This document shows positions 54,568 through 63,728 of a stretch of 64,000 bases of DNA, in pieces (positions within the stretch are counted from its first letter, which is position 1; every line of letters begins with the position of its first letter). Position numbers and translations under genes: made by a program. The DNA is from Hoeflea sp. GTDB taxonomy: Bacteria; Pseudomonadota; Alphaproteobacteria; Rhizobiales; Rhizobiaceae. The notes under the pieces were generated by a model. It saw nothing but the letters and a program-made list of their open reading frames with translations. It was not told the DNA's origin and searched no databases. The DNA lies in the NCBI GenBank assembly GCA_020637795.1, contig JACKJT010000001.1, forward strand, positions 682,001-746,000, given 5' to 3'.

Positions 54568-56103
54568 ATGAGCACGACCGAAGAACCCGGGCACAATGTG
54601 CCGCACCGGGGCCTGATCACGGTTTCGATCATGCTCGCGACGATCATGCAGGTGCTGGACACGACGATCGCCAATGTGGCCTTGCCGTCGATGACCGGCG
54701 ATCTCGATGCCTCGCAGGACACCATCACCTGGGTGCTGACCTCATATATCGTCGCTGCGGCGATCATGACCCCGGTGACCGGCTGGCTGGCGGACCGGGT
54801 CGGCCGGCGGCAGCTATTCCTGACCACAATCGTCGGATTTACCGCCACCTCGATGGCCTGCGGCCTGGCGCCCAATCTCGAGGCGATGGTGCTGTTCCGG
54901 CTGCTTCAGGGCGTGTTCGGGGCGGCGATCGTGCCGCTGTCGCAGACATTTCTGCTCGACATCAATCCGCGCGAACGCCATGGCTCTGCGATGGCGATCT
55001 GGGGCGCGGGCATCATGGTCGGGCCGATCATCGGGCCGACGCTGGGCGGCTATCTGACGGAAACGCTGGACTGGCGCTGGGTGTTCTTCATAAACCTGCC
55101 AGTCGGGCTGATCGCCTTTGCCGGGTGCTTTGCCTATCTGCCAGAGGTGGCGCAGCGGCTGCGCAGGTTCGATTTCTTCGGGTTTGCGATGCTGTCGCTC
55201 GGCGTCGGCGCGCTGCAGCTGATGCTCGACCGCGGCGGCGAGGCCGACTGGTTCGCCTCCTGGGAGATCTGGATCGAACTCGGGCTGGCGATCACCGGCC
55301 TCTGGGTGTTCACCGTTCACCTGGCGACCGCCGAGGACACGTTCGTCGACGGCAAGATCTTTGCCGACCGTAACTTCGTGATGGGGCTGATCCTGATCTT
55401 CGTGGTCGGCATCGTGCTTCTGGCCAGCCTGGCGCTGCTGCCGCCGATGCTGTCGCATGTGTTCGGCTATTCGACGATCACCACCGGGCTGGTAATGGCC
55501 CCGCGCGGGGTGGGCACGATGATCTCGATGATCCTGGTCGGACGGCTGGTGCGGATGACCGACCCGCGCTACCTGGTGATCACCGGCCTGTTGCTGACGG
55601 CGCTGTCGCTCTACCTGATGACCGGATTTTCGCCGCAGATGGACTCGTTTCCGGTGATCTGGACGGGCGTCATCCAGGGGCTCGGGCTCGGGCTTGTGTT
55701 CGTGCCGCTCTCGGCCGTGGCCTTCGCCACACTCGACAACAAGTACCGCACCGATGCGGCGAGCCTGTTCAGCCTGGTGCGCAATCTCGGCTCCTCCATC
55801 GGCATCTCGGTGGTGACGCTGTATCTGACGCGGAACACCCAGATCAATCACCAGGAGCTCGGCGCCTTCATCAACCCGTTCAATCCGGTGCTGCAACAGG
55901 CTTTGCCCGGTCCAACGAATAATCCGGCGATGCTGCAAACGCTCGACGGCCTGATCAACCAGCAGTCGCTGATGATCTCCTACATCAACGATTTCAAGCT
56001 GGTAATGCTGATCACGCTGTTTGCGATCCCGCTGGCGCTGATGCTGCGCCGGCCGCAACGGACAGCCGCGGCTGCGGCTCCCGCAGCAGCGCATATGGAT
56101 TGA
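54568..56103 (+). CDS. emrB: DHA2 family multidrug efflux MFS transporter (EmrB-like)
   Basis: Fourteen-helix drug:proton antiporter of the DHA2 family, 511 residues, working with the HlyD-type adaptor. LDTTIANVALPSM (near 29-41) and WRWVFFINLPVG (about 170-181) are the DHA2 signatures. ACCAGGATA precedes ATG 54568. Expected to export toxic compounds across both membranes with an outer-membrane channel encoded elsewhere. Convergent with ugpC, 30 bp apart. Confidence 0.94.
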   Translation: MSTTEEPGHNVPHRGLITVSIMLATIMQVLDTTIANVALPSMTGDLDASQDTITWVLTSYIVAAAIMTPVTGWLADRVGRRQLFLTTIVGFTATSMACGLAPNLEAMVLFRLLQGVFGAAIVPLSQTFLLDINPRERHGSAMAIWGAGIMVGPIIGPTLGGYLTETLDWRWVFFINLPVGLIAFAGCFAYLPEVAQRLRRFDFFGFAMLSLGVGALQLMLDRGGEADWFASWEIWIELGLAITGLWVFTVHLATAEDTFVDGKIFADRNFVMGLILIFVVGIVLLASLALLPPMLSHVFGYSTITTGLVMAPRGVGTMISMILVGRLVRMTDPRYLVITGLLLTALSLYLMTGFSPQMDSFPVIWTGVIQGLGLGLVFVPLSAVAFATLDNKYRTDAASLFSLVRNLGSSIGISVVTLYLTRNTQINHQELGAFINPFNPVLQQALPGPTNNPAMLQTLDGLINQQSLMISYINDFKLVMLITLFAIPLALMLRRPQRTAAAAAPAAAHMD

Positions 56104-56133
56104 CAGGAACCGACCCCGGCTGTGTCGGCCGGA

Positions 56134-57156
56134 TCAGTCTGCGGTGCGCTTGCCCTCGGCGTTAAAGGCCAGGATGCGCGCTGGATCGATGGCGAGACCG
56201 ACGCGGCTGCCATCGGCGGGCAGGCTCACCTCGCCGTCGATGCGCACCACGATCTTGTCTCCAGCGGCGGTGACGCAATGGACCAGCGTTTCCGCCCCGA
56301 GCGGCTCGCAGAAGGCGACATCGGCATCGAGAAGGCCGGTGCCCGGTGCTGCAAGGTCGATATGCTCGGGCCTGATGCCGATCACGGCGCCCGCATCGAG
56401 CGGCCCCCTGCCCGGCCGGACATCGTGGCTGAGTACGTTCATCGGCGGCGAGCCGATGAAGCCCGCGACGAACAGGGTCGCCGGGTTTGCATAGACGTCC
56501 AGCGGCGCGCCGACCTGCTCGGCGACACCAGCGTTCATTACGATCATGCGGTCGGCGAGCGTCATGGCCTCGACCTGATCGTGGGTGACGTAGAGCGCCG
56601 TGACACCGAGCTTGCGCTGCAGCGCCTTGATCTCCAGACGCATCTGCACCCTGAGCTTGGCATCGAGATTGGAGAGCGGTTCATCGAACAGGAAGACGGC
56701 GGGTTTGCGCACGATCGCGCGGCCCATGGCAACGCGCTGGCGCTGGCCGCCGGAGAGCTGCCGCGGCTTGCGGTCGAGATAGGGCTCGAGCTCGAGCATG
56801 CGGGCGGCCTCGGCGACCCGCGAGGCGATCTCGGGCTTAGGGACATTGGCGATCTTCAGCCCATAGGCCATGTTGTCGAAGACGCTCATGTGCGGATAGA
56901 GCGCGTAGTTCTGGAACACCATGGCGATGTCGCGTTCGCGCGGCTCGAGCTTGTTGACCACCCGGTCGCCGATATGAATGTCGCCGGAGGTGATGGTTTC
57001 AAGGCCCGCGACCATGCGCAACAGCGTGGACTTGCCGCAACCCGATGGGCCGACGATGACGATGAACTCGCCGTCGCTGATCTCCGCGTCGATGCCGTGA
57101 ATGACTTCGGTCCGGCCGTAGCTCTTTCTGATCGCTTCCAGTTTGATTTCAGCCAT
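56134..57156 (-). CDS. ugpC: sn-Glycerol-3-phosphate ABC transporter ATPase
   Basis: ATPase subunit of the Ugp importer. The 340-residue product has Walker [10 protein letters not shown], signature [10 protein letters not shown], Walker B VFLFDEP and a C-terminal TOBE/MalK-type regulatory domain. Last gene of the ugpBAEC run, 6 bp from ugpE. The family also serves other sugars, but the operon identity supports UgpC. Confidence 0.92.
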   Translation of the reverse strand: MAEIKLEAIRKSYGRTEVIHGIDAEISDGEFIVIVGPSGCGKSTLLRMVAGLETITSGDIHIGDRVVNKLEPRERDIAMVFQNYALYPHMSVFDNMAYGLKIANVPKPEIASRVAEAARMLELEPYLDRKPRQLSGGQRQRVAMGRAIVRKPAVFLFDEPLSNLDAKLRVQMRLEIKALQRKLGVTALYVTHDQVEAMTLADRMIVMNAGVAEQVGAPLDVYANPATLFVAGFIGSPPMNVLSHDVRPGRGPLDAGAVIGIRPEHIDLAAPGTGLLDADVAFCEPLGAETLVHCVTAAGDKIVVRIDGEVSLPADGSRVGLAIDPARILAFNAEGKRTAD

Positions 57157-57162
57157 GGGAAT

Positions 57163-58008
57163 TCATTTCTCGCTTTCGACCAAGCCTTTGACGAAGAGTT
57201 TCTGCATGCCGATGACGACGAGCACCGGCGGCAGCATTGCCAGCATGGCGGTCGCCATGATCACCGGCCATTCGACGGTCTGGTCGCCGGTCGGCAGCAT
57301 CTGCTTGATGCCCATAATCACCGTGTTCATGGATGGCTCGGTGGTGATCAGCAACGGCCAGAGGTACTGATTCCAGCCGTAGATGAAGAGGATGACGAAG
57401 AGGGCCGCGATGTTGGTGCGCGACATCGGCAGCAGGATGTCGATGAAGAAGCGGATCGGCCCTGCACCGTCGACGCGGGCGGCTTCCGTCAGTTCGTCCG
57501 GGATCGTCATGAACAATTGACGGAACAGGAATGTGGCCGTGGCTGAGGCAATGAGCGGCAGGATCAGGCCGGTGTAGCTGTTGAGCAGTCCGAGGCTCGC
57601 CACCACTTCGTAGGTCGGCACAATGCGGACCTCGACAGGCAGCATCAGCGTCATGAAGATCAGCCAGAAGAACAGCATCCGGAAGCGGAACCTGAAATAG
57701 ACGATGGCATAGGCCGACAGCAGCGAGATGATGATCTTGCCGATGGTGATGCCGAGCGCCATCACCAGCGAATTGAGCAGCATCTGCCAGACAGGGGCGA
57801 CGCCGCCGGTGAGCAACGCCTCGAGATAATTGTCGAAGAAATGCGGCCCCGGCAGCAGGGGCATCGGCGGACGGATCAGGTCATCCTGGGTCACCGTGGA
57901 GGCGACGAAGGCGATCCAGATGGGAAAGCAGATCACCGCGATGCCGAAGATCAGGCCGGCGTGGGTGAGCCAGGTGCCAACCCCTCGTTTTTCGACCATG
58001 CCGCTCAT
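57163..58008 (-). CDS. ugpE: sn-Glycerol-3-phosphate ABC transporter permease
   Basis: Inner-membrane permease, 281 residues with about six helices and the cytoplasmic EAA loop ([20 protein letters not shown], about 180-200) that docks to the ATPase. It matches the UgpE position next to ugpA, whose stop it overlaps by one base (TGATG). Confidence 0.93.
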   Translation of the reverse strand: MSGMVEKRGVGTWLTHAGLIFGIAVICFPIWIAFVASTVTQDDLIRPPMPLLPGPHFFDNYLEALLTGGVAPVWQMLLNSLVMALGITIGKIIISLLSAYAIVYFRFRFRMLFFWLIFMTLMLPVEVRIVPTYEVVASLGLLNSYTGLILPLIASATATFLFRQLFMTIPDELTEAARVDGAGPIRFFIDILLPMSRTNIAALFVILFIYGWNQYLWPLLITTEPSMNTVIMGIKQMLPTGDQTVEWPVIMATAMLAMLPPVLVVIGMQKLFVKGLVESEK

Positions 58009-58889
58009 CAGTAATGCACCCGTCGTTCAATGAAACGGAACTGGACCACCGTCAGGATACCCACCAGCACCAGAAGCACCACGGACTGCGCCGCTGACGA
58101 GCCCAGATCCTGGCCGACGAAGCCATCGGCGAAGACCTTGTAGACGAGGATCGTGGTCGATTGCTGCGGCCCGCCTTGGGTGATGGTGTGGATGACGCCG
58201 AACGTGTCGAAGAAGGCATAGATGATGTTGACCACCAGCAGAAAGAAGGTTGTTGGCGACAGCAGCGGAAAGACGATCGTCCAGAACCGGCGCCAGAAGC
58301 TCGCACCGTCGATCGCGGCCGCCTCGATGACGCTCTTCGGGATGGCCTGCAGCCCGGCGAGAAAGAACAGGAAATTGTAGCTGATCTGTTTCCAGGCCGA
58401 GGCCGCCACCACGAGCGCCATGGCCTGGCCGCCGTCGAGATTGTGATTCCAGACATAGCCCATCTGCGAGAGCATCCAGGCGATGATGCCGGTGAAGGGA
58501 TTGAACATGAACAGCCAGAGCACCCCGGCGATCGCGGGGGCGACCGCATAAGGCCAGATCAGCAGCGTGCGGTAGGCGCTCGATCCCTTGATGACGCGGT
58601 CGGCAAGGACGGCAAGCCAGAGCGCGAAGGACATCGCCGAGATAGTGACCAGCACCGAGAACACGGCGGTGGTGAGAAAGGATTCGCGGTAGTAGCGATT
58701 GCCGAAGAGATACTCGAAATTGCCGAAGCCGACGAACTGGGTCTTGAGCCCGAAGGGATCCGGAATGAAGGCGGACTGATAGATCGCCTGCCCCGCCGGC
58801 CAGAAGAAAAACACAAATGTGACGAGCAACTGCGGGGCGACCAGCAGATAGGGCAGCCAGCGGTTGTCAAATACGACACGCTTTTCCAT
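58008..58889 (-). CDS. ugpA: sn-Glycerol-3-phosphate ABC transporter permease
   Basis: Companion permease, 293 residues with six helices and an EAA loop ([17 protein letters not shown]). [18 protein letters not shown] near residue 40 is characteristic of UgpA. It follows ugpB after a 62-bp gap that carries a strong hairpin. Confidence 0.93.
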   Translation of the reverse strand: MEKRVVFDNRWLPYLLVAPQLLVTFVFFFWPAGQAIYQSAFIPDPFGLKTQFVGFGNFEYLFGNRYYRESFLTTAVFSVLVTISAMSFALWLAVLADRVIKGSSAYRTLLIWPYAVAPAIAGVLWLFMFNPFTGIIAWMLSQMGYVWNHNLDGGQAMALVVAASAWKQISYNFLFFLAGLQAIPKSVIEAAAIDGASFWRRFWTIVFPLLSPTTFFLLVVNIIYAFFDTFGVIHTITQGGPQQSTTILVYKVFADGFVGQDLGSSAAQSVVLLVLVGILTVVQFRFIERRVHY

Positions 58890-58913
58890 AAATCACCGAC
58901 CGGAAGGAGAGAA

Positions 58914-58941
58914 CCGGCGGAGCCTGTGACGGCTCCGCCGG
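58914..58941 (-). repeat. Intercistronic hairpin between ugpB and ugpA
   Basis: CCGGCGGAGCC (58914-58924) and GGCTCCGCCGG (58931-58941) are exact 11-bp reverse complements with a 6-base loop, located ten bases after the ugpB stop. It has no T-run and so is unlikely to be a full terminator; such hairpins often protect the binding-protein mRNA. Confidence 0.85.
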
Positions 58942-58951
58942 ACAGATGCTG

Positions 58952-60262
58952 TTAGCGGTTTGCCTGCTCGAAGCGGCGGAGCAGTTCGTTGCCGCGGGAG
59001 ACGGCCGAATCCAGCGCGTCCTTGGCGGTTTTCGAACCGTTCCAGACGCCCTCGAGCTCTTCGTCGATGATGCCGCGGATCTGATCAAAGCTGCCCAGGC
59101 GCAATCCCTTGGAATTGGCGGTCGGCGCCTTGCCGGTCATCTGGATGATCGAGATGTCGGTGCCGGGGTTTGCCTCATAGAAACCCGATGCCTTGGTTGC
59201 CTCGTAGGCAGCCATGGTGATCGGCAGGTAGCCGGTGTCCTGGTGCCACTTGGCCTGGATGTCGGAGCTCGACAGGAAATTGAAGAACGCCGCAACGCCC
59301 TTGTATTCCTCAGGCGTCTGACCCTGCATGACCCACAGGGACGCGCCACCGATGATGGTGTTCTGAGGCGCGCCTTCGACGCTGCTCCAGTAGGGCAGCG
59401 GGCGGATGGCGAAATCGAAGGTGGCTTCCTTCTTCACGCCGGCATACCCGGCCGACGATTCGGTGAACAGCGCACATTCACCGGCGCGGAACGGCGCACC
59501 GCCCTCGTTGCGGCGGCCCGAATAGATGAACTTGCCGTCCTTGGCCCACTGGCCAAGCGTGTCGATATGCTTGACCTGGACGTCGCCGTTGAAGGTCAGC
59601 TCGGTGTCGACGCCTGCAAAACCGTTCTCCTTCGTGGCAAAGGGAACGTTGTGGTAGGCGGAGAGGTTTTCGAGGTGAACCCAGCTCTGCCATGCGGTGG
59701 TCAGCGGGCACTTGTTGCCGGCGGCCTTCAGCGCGTCGAGTGCGGTTCCGACCTGCTCCCAGGTCGACAGGTCCATTTCCGGATCGAGACCGGCGGCCTT
59801 CAGCGCGTCCTTGTTGACGTAAAGAACCGGCGTCGAGGAGTTGTAGGGCAGCGACAGCATCTGGCCTTCGGTGGTGGTGTAGTAACCGGCGACGGCTGCG
59901 AGATAGACCGACTGGTCGAACGGCAGGCCCGATTCGGCCATGACTTCGTAAACCGGCTTGATGGCGCCCTTGGCGGCCATCATCGTGGCGGTGCCGACTT
60001 CGAACACCTGAAGAATGTCCGGCTGCTCGCCTGCGCGGAACGCGGCGATGCCGGCATTGAGCGTTTCGGAGTAGTTGCCCTTGTTGGTGGCAACCACGGT
60101 GTAGTCTGTCTGGGATGCGTTGAACTTGGCAACCTGCTCGTCAAGCAGCTCTCCAAGACGGCCCGTGAAAGCGTGCCAGAAATCGATTTGCGTGGCGGCA
60201 CTTGCAGGTGCAACGCCCGACAAGAGTGCGGCGACAACGCCGGCGGCGATGAGTTTTTTCAT
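58952..60262 (-). CDS. ugpB: sn-Glycerol-3-phosphate ABC transporter substrate-binding protein
   Basis: Periplasmic binding protein, 436 residues, signal peptide about 1-24 with cleavage after ASA, and the UgpB start TQIDFWHAFTGRLGELLDEQV. Family tryptophans and the YVNKDALKAAGLDPE segment are present. ATG 60262 has GGGAGG upstream; the longer in-frame start at 60346 is rejected. It is the first gene of the operon with a Pho box about 88 bp upstream. No ugpQ phosphodiesterase gene is present. Confidence 0.94.
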   Translation of the reverse strand: MKKLIAAGVVAALLSGVAPASAATQIDFWHAFTGRLGELLDEQVAKFNASQTDYTVVATNKGNYSETLNAGIAAFRAGEQPDILQVFEVGTATMMAAKGAIKPVYEVMAESGLPFDQSVYLAAVAGYYTTTEGQMLSLPYNSSTPVLYVNKDALKAAGLDPEMDLSTWEQVGTALDALKAAGNKCPLTTAWQSWVHLENLSAYHNVPFATKENGFAGVDTELTFNGDVQVKHIDTLGQWAKDGKFIYSGRRNEGGAPFRAGECALFTESSAGYAGVKKEATFDFAIRPLPYWSSVEGAPQNTIIGGASLWVMQGQTPEEYKGVAAFFNFLSSSDIQAKWHQDTGYLPITMAAYEATKASGFYEANPGTDISIIQMTGKAPTANSKGLRLGSFDQIRGIIDEELEGVWNGSKTAKDALDSAVSRGNELLRRFEQANR

Positions 60263-60349
60263 GTGAACTTCCTCCCTTGATAGGAAACGCGTGAAAACGA
60301 ACGTGACCCGAAAGGGAAACGTAGCCTCAGCGTGTCTATCGCGCAATTG

Positions 60350-60367
60350 AAAACAGTTTTATGACAG
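60350..60367 (-). promoter_or_regulatory. Pho box upstream of ugpB
   Basis: On the minus strand CTGTCATAAAACTGTTTT reads as two direct repeats of CTGTNAT/CTGTTTT type with an 11-bp period, matching the rhizobial PhoB consensus in its first seven bases and the second CTGT. A GATAGA at 60335-60340 lies about ten bases downstream, the expected spacing to a -10. PhoB activation of ugp under phosphate limitation is known in several bacteria. Confidence 0.75.
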
Positions 60368-60545
60368 CGAGTGTGGAAAACGAAACCGGGAGTGAACCTT
60401 TCCGGTTTCACCAGACAATCAAACCGACTTTCAGAAAAAAACTGCAACTGATTAACTCGCGGGGAAGCGAAAGCGGGCTTTCCATTCGGCTCCGCATTGC
60501 GCATCATGTGCACTGCAAAAGAAACCGGAAGTGCGAGGGGCACCG

Positions 60546-61799
60546 ATGTACGACTATCCGCTCTTGTGGGAATGGCTCAGCTTTGCCGTGCGCTGGCTGC
60601 ATGTGATCACGGCAATCGCCTGGATCGGATCATCGTTCTACTTCATCGCGCTGGATCTCGGTCTGGTGCAGCGTCCAGGGTTGCCCGTGGGCGCCTATGG
60701 CGAGGAATGGCAGGTTCACGGCGGCGGCTTCTACCATATCCAGAAATACCTGGTGGCGCCCGAACGGCTGCCCGAGCACCTGACCTGGTTCAAATGGGAA
60801 AGCTACGTGACCTGGCTGTCGGGCTTCGCCATGCTGTGCGTGGTCTACTATGCCGGCGCGGAGCTCTTCCTGATCGACGCAAACGTGCTCGATGTCTCGG
60901 CCCCGATCGCGATTTCCATCTCGGTGGCGTCGATCGTGCTCGGCTGGATCATCTATGACCTGTTGTGCAAGTCGCCGATCGGGCAGAGCACCACCGGGCT
61001 GATGCTGGTGCTGTTTGCGGTGCTGGTAGCGATGGCCTGGGGCTATACGCAGGTGTTTACCGGCCGGGCGGCGCTGTTGCATCTTGGCGCGTTCACCGCG
61101 ACGATCATGAGCGCCAATGTCGCGATGATCATCATCCCCAACCAGAAGATCGTCGTGGCCGATCTCAAGGCCGGGCGGACGCCGGACCCGAAATACGGCC
61201 GCATCGCCAAGCAACGCTCGCTGCACAACAACTATCTCACCCTGCCGGTGATCTTCCTGATGCTGTCGAACCACTATCCGCTGGCCTTTGCCACGCAGTG
61301 GAACTGGCTGATCGCGGCGTTGGTGTTCCTGATGGGCGTCACCATCAGGCACTGGTTCAACACGGTTCACGCCCGCAAGGGCAAGCCGCACTGGACCTGG
61401 GCGGCGACGGTTGCGCTGTTCATGGCCATCGTCTGGCTGTCGAGCCTGCCCCGCACCGATGAAGTGATCGAGGAAGCCTCATTGGCGCCGGTGCACGAGC
61501 GGTTCGTCACCAATGCCCATTTCGAAGCGGTCAGCGAAACCATCATGGGCCGCTGCTCGATGTGCCATGCAGCGGAACCAGTGTGGGAAGGAATGGCACA
61601 CGCGCCAAAGAACGTGAAACTCGAGACCAACGAGGAAATCGCCCGTCACGCGCGCGAGATCTACCTCCAGGCCGGCCGCAGCCACGCCATGCCTCCCGGC
61701 AACATCACCTATGTGGAGCCGGAAGAGCGGGCGCTGATCGTCGCCTGGTACGAATCCGCCATTGCCGGCGAGCCCAAAGCGGGCGAGACAGGGCAATGA
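60546..61799 (+). CDS. puuD: Urate hydroxylase PuuD (membrane, cytochrome c domain)
   Basis: Membrane enzyme converting urate to 5-hydroxyisourate. The 417-residue product has about eight membrane helices with conserved histidines (AVRWLHVITAIAWIGSSFYF near 15-34) and a C-terminal cytochrome c-like domain with one heme site CSMCH, so electrons pass to respiration rather than to oxygen directly. ATG 60546 has GAGGGG upstream; GTG 60531 is in frame but unlikely. Overlaps guaD by 4 bp and is divergent from ugpB. Confidence 0.93.
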   Translation: MYDYPLLWEWLSFAVRWLHVITAIAWIGSSFYFIALDLGLVQRPGLPVGAYGEEWQVHGGGFYHIQKYLVAPERLPEHLTWFKWESYVTWLSGFAMLCVVYYAGAELFLIDANVLDVSAPIAISISVASIVLGWIIYDLLCKSPIGQSTTGLMLVLFAVLVAMAWGYTQVFTGRAALLHLGAFTATIMSANVAMIIIPNQKIVVADLKAGRTPDPKYGRIAKQRSLHNNYLTLPVIFLMLSNHYPLAFATQWNWLIAALVFLMGVTIRHWFNTVHARKGKPHWTWAATVALFMAIVWLSSLPRTDEVIEEASLAPVHERFVTNAHFEAVSETIMGRCSMCHAAEPVWEGMAHAPKNVKLETNEEIARHAREIYLQAGRSHAMPPGNITYVEPEERALIVAWYESAIAGEPKAGETGQ

Positions 61800-63091
61800 C
61801 AGCCAGACTGCTGCGCGGCCGTACGCTGAGCTTCAAGGCGCGCCCGCAGGCGCGCGACGATCATGCAAGCTATGTCTACGAGGCCGACGGGGCGCTGCTG
61901 GTCGAAAACGGGCTGATCACCGCGTCTGGATCCTATGCGGAGGTGGCATCGAAGGCGCCAGCGGCAACGGAGATCATCGATCATCGGCCCTGCCTGTTGA
62001 TGGCCGGCTTCATCGATCCGCATATTCACTTCCCGCAGATGCAGGTGACGGCCAGCTACGCCGCCAACCTGCTTGAATGGCTCAACACCTACACCTTCGT
62101 CGAGGAACAGCGCTTCGCCGATCCGGCGCATTGCGCCCGCTTCGCCACGCTGTTCTTCGACGAACTGCTCCGCCACGGCACGACGACGGCCGCGGCCTAC
62201 TGCTCCGTGCACAAGGGCTCGACCGACGCCTATTTCGCTGAAGCCCAACGCCGCAACCTGCTGATGGTGGGCGGCAAGGTGATGATGGACCGCAACGCCC
62301 CAGAGGCGCTGACGGATACGGCGCAATCGAGTTACGACGACAGCAAGGCGGTGATCGCCGACTGGCACGGCAAGGGGCGCAATCACGTGGCGATCACGCC
62401 GCGCTTTGCCATCACATCGACCCCGGCACAGCTGGAAGCCGCCGGCGCGCTGGCGCGCGAGCATCCCGATCTGCTGATCCAGACGCATCTGTCCGAGAAC
62501 GACGCCGAAATCGCCTACACGCTGGAGCTCTATCCCGAGGCCAAGGACTACACCGACGTCTATGCAGGCTACGGGCTGCTGACCGACAAGATGCTGCTCG
62601 GCCATGCCATTCACCTGTCCGACCGGGAAATGGACGCGATTGCAGACGCCGGGTCCGTCGCCGTTCACTGCCCGACCTCGAACCTGTTTCTCGGTTCGGG
62701 TCTCTTCGATCTCAAGCGGCTGAAGCAGCATGGCGTGCGCACCGCGATCGCCACCGACATCGGTGGCGGCTCGAGCTATTCGCTCCTGAGAACACTCGAC
62801 GAGGCCTACAAGATCCAGCAATTGCGCGGTCACCGGCTGCCGCCGATAGAAAACTACTGGCAGGCGACCCGCGGCAATGCGGAAGCGCTCGGGCTGGTGG
62901 AGCGTATCGGCACGCTGGAGCCTGGGACAGACGCCGATATCATCGCGCTTGACGCCCGGGCGACGCCGGCAATGCAGATCCGCATGGAAACGGTGCAAAC
63001 GCTGGAAGAAGAACTCTTCCTGATGCAAACAATGGGTGACGACCGGTCAGTCCGTGCGGTCTACGTTGCCGGCGATGCCGTCAAGAGATAG
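61796..63091 (+). CDS. guaD: Guanine deaminase
   Basis: Hydrolyses guanine to xanthine and ammonia. The 431-residue amidohydrolase has the zinc motif PHIHFPQ (HxH) near 76-80, THLSEND for the third ligand region and IATDIGGGSSYSLL with the metal aspartate. The alternating ligand layout matches GuaD rather than cytosine deaminase. Together with xdhABC and puuD it supplies a guanine to 5-hydroxyisourate route. Confidence 0.95.
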   Translation: MTARLLRGRTLSFKARPQARDDHASYVYEADGALLVENGLITASGSYAEVASKAPAATEIIDHRPCLLMAGFIDPHIHFPQMQVTASYAANLLEWLNTYTFVEEQRFADPAHCARFATLFFDELLRHGTTTAAAYCSVHKGSTDAYFAEAQRRNLLMVGGKVMMDRNAPEALTDTAQSSYDDSKAVIADWHGKGRNHVAITPRFAITSTPAQLEAAGALAREHPDLLIQTHLSENDAEIAYTLELYPEAKDYTDVYAGYGLLTDKMLLGHAIHLSDREMDAIADAGSVAVHCPTSNLFLGSGLFDLKRLKQHGVRTAIATDIGGGSSYSLLRTLDEAYKIQQLRGHRLPPIENYWQATRGNAEALGLVERIGTLEPGTDADIIALDARATPAMQIRMETVQTLEEELFLMQTMGDDRSVRAVYVAGDAVKR

Positions 63092-63212
63092 TTGCGAGCC
63101 AGCTGACGGATCTTATTTGCGCTTCCGTCACAATTCCGTCTTAACTCTTCGTTAACAGTCTTCCTGCAAGCTGTGTATCAGCAGCGGTCTTTTTGAAGAT
63201 TGCTTATAAGGT

Positions 63213-63254
63213 CGCGTGAGCACGGATGTACTGCCACGCGGCTTTTGCTTTTTC
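63213..63254 (+). terminator. Possible terminator after guaD
   Basis: CGCGTG (63213-63218) and CACGCG (63235-63240) pair around a 16-base loop and are followed by a T-rich run (CTTTTGCTTTTT). The 6-bp stem and long loop make the call weak. Confidence 0.35.
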
Positions 63255-63332
63255 CGGACACCCCAATCCCACCGACTTCGAGGCAACACACCCGCCCGAA
63301 CGAGCATGCGGCAACCTGGCCTGATGCGGGCG

Positions 63333-63713
63333 TCAGCTGCCGCGGTAGGTTGAATAAGCATAAGCTGAAATCAGCAAAGGCACGTGGTAATGCGCCGTCG
63401 TGTCGGCGATGCCGAAGCGGATCGGGATCACGTCGAGAAACGCCGGGTCCGGCAGCTTTTCGCCGCTCGAGCGCAGATAATCTCCCGCATGAAACCTGAG
63501 TTCGTAAACTCCACGGTCGAGATCGGCGCCCGAAAGAAGCGGAGCGTCGACGCGGCCATCTGCATTGGTGCTGACGGTCTTGATCAAATGGTGGTCGAGC
63601 CCTTCAATCCGGACAAGCTCGATGACCAGTCCGGCAGCGGGCTTGCCACGGGCCGTATCGAGCACGTGCGTGGTCAAGCGACCGGTTCCGGTTGGGAGTG
63701 GTTGGGCGGACAT
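63333..63713 (-). CDS. hiuH: 5-Hydroxyisourate hydrolase
   Basis: Transthyretin-like enzyme that opens 5-hydroxyisourate, the product of PuuD. The 126-residue product has the N-terminal [14 protein letters not shown] and the C-terminal YRGS signature preceded by [16 protein letters not shown], both diagnostic for HIU hydrolase. AAGGAG precedes ATG 63713. It follows allA by 15 bp on the same strand. Confidence 0.96.
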   Translation of the reverse strand: MSAQPLPTGTGRLTTHVLDTARGKPAAGLVIELVRIEGLDHHLIKTVSTNADGRVDAPLLSGADLDRGVYELRFHAGDYLRSSGEKLPDPAFLDVIPIRFGIADTTAHYHVPLLISAYAYSTYRGS

Positions 63714-63728
63714 TGGCGTCTCCTTGGG

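Noticed and set aside
56104..56133. Possible hairpin between emrB and ugpC
   Set aside because: Only a 5-bp stem with a 7-base loop and no T-run.
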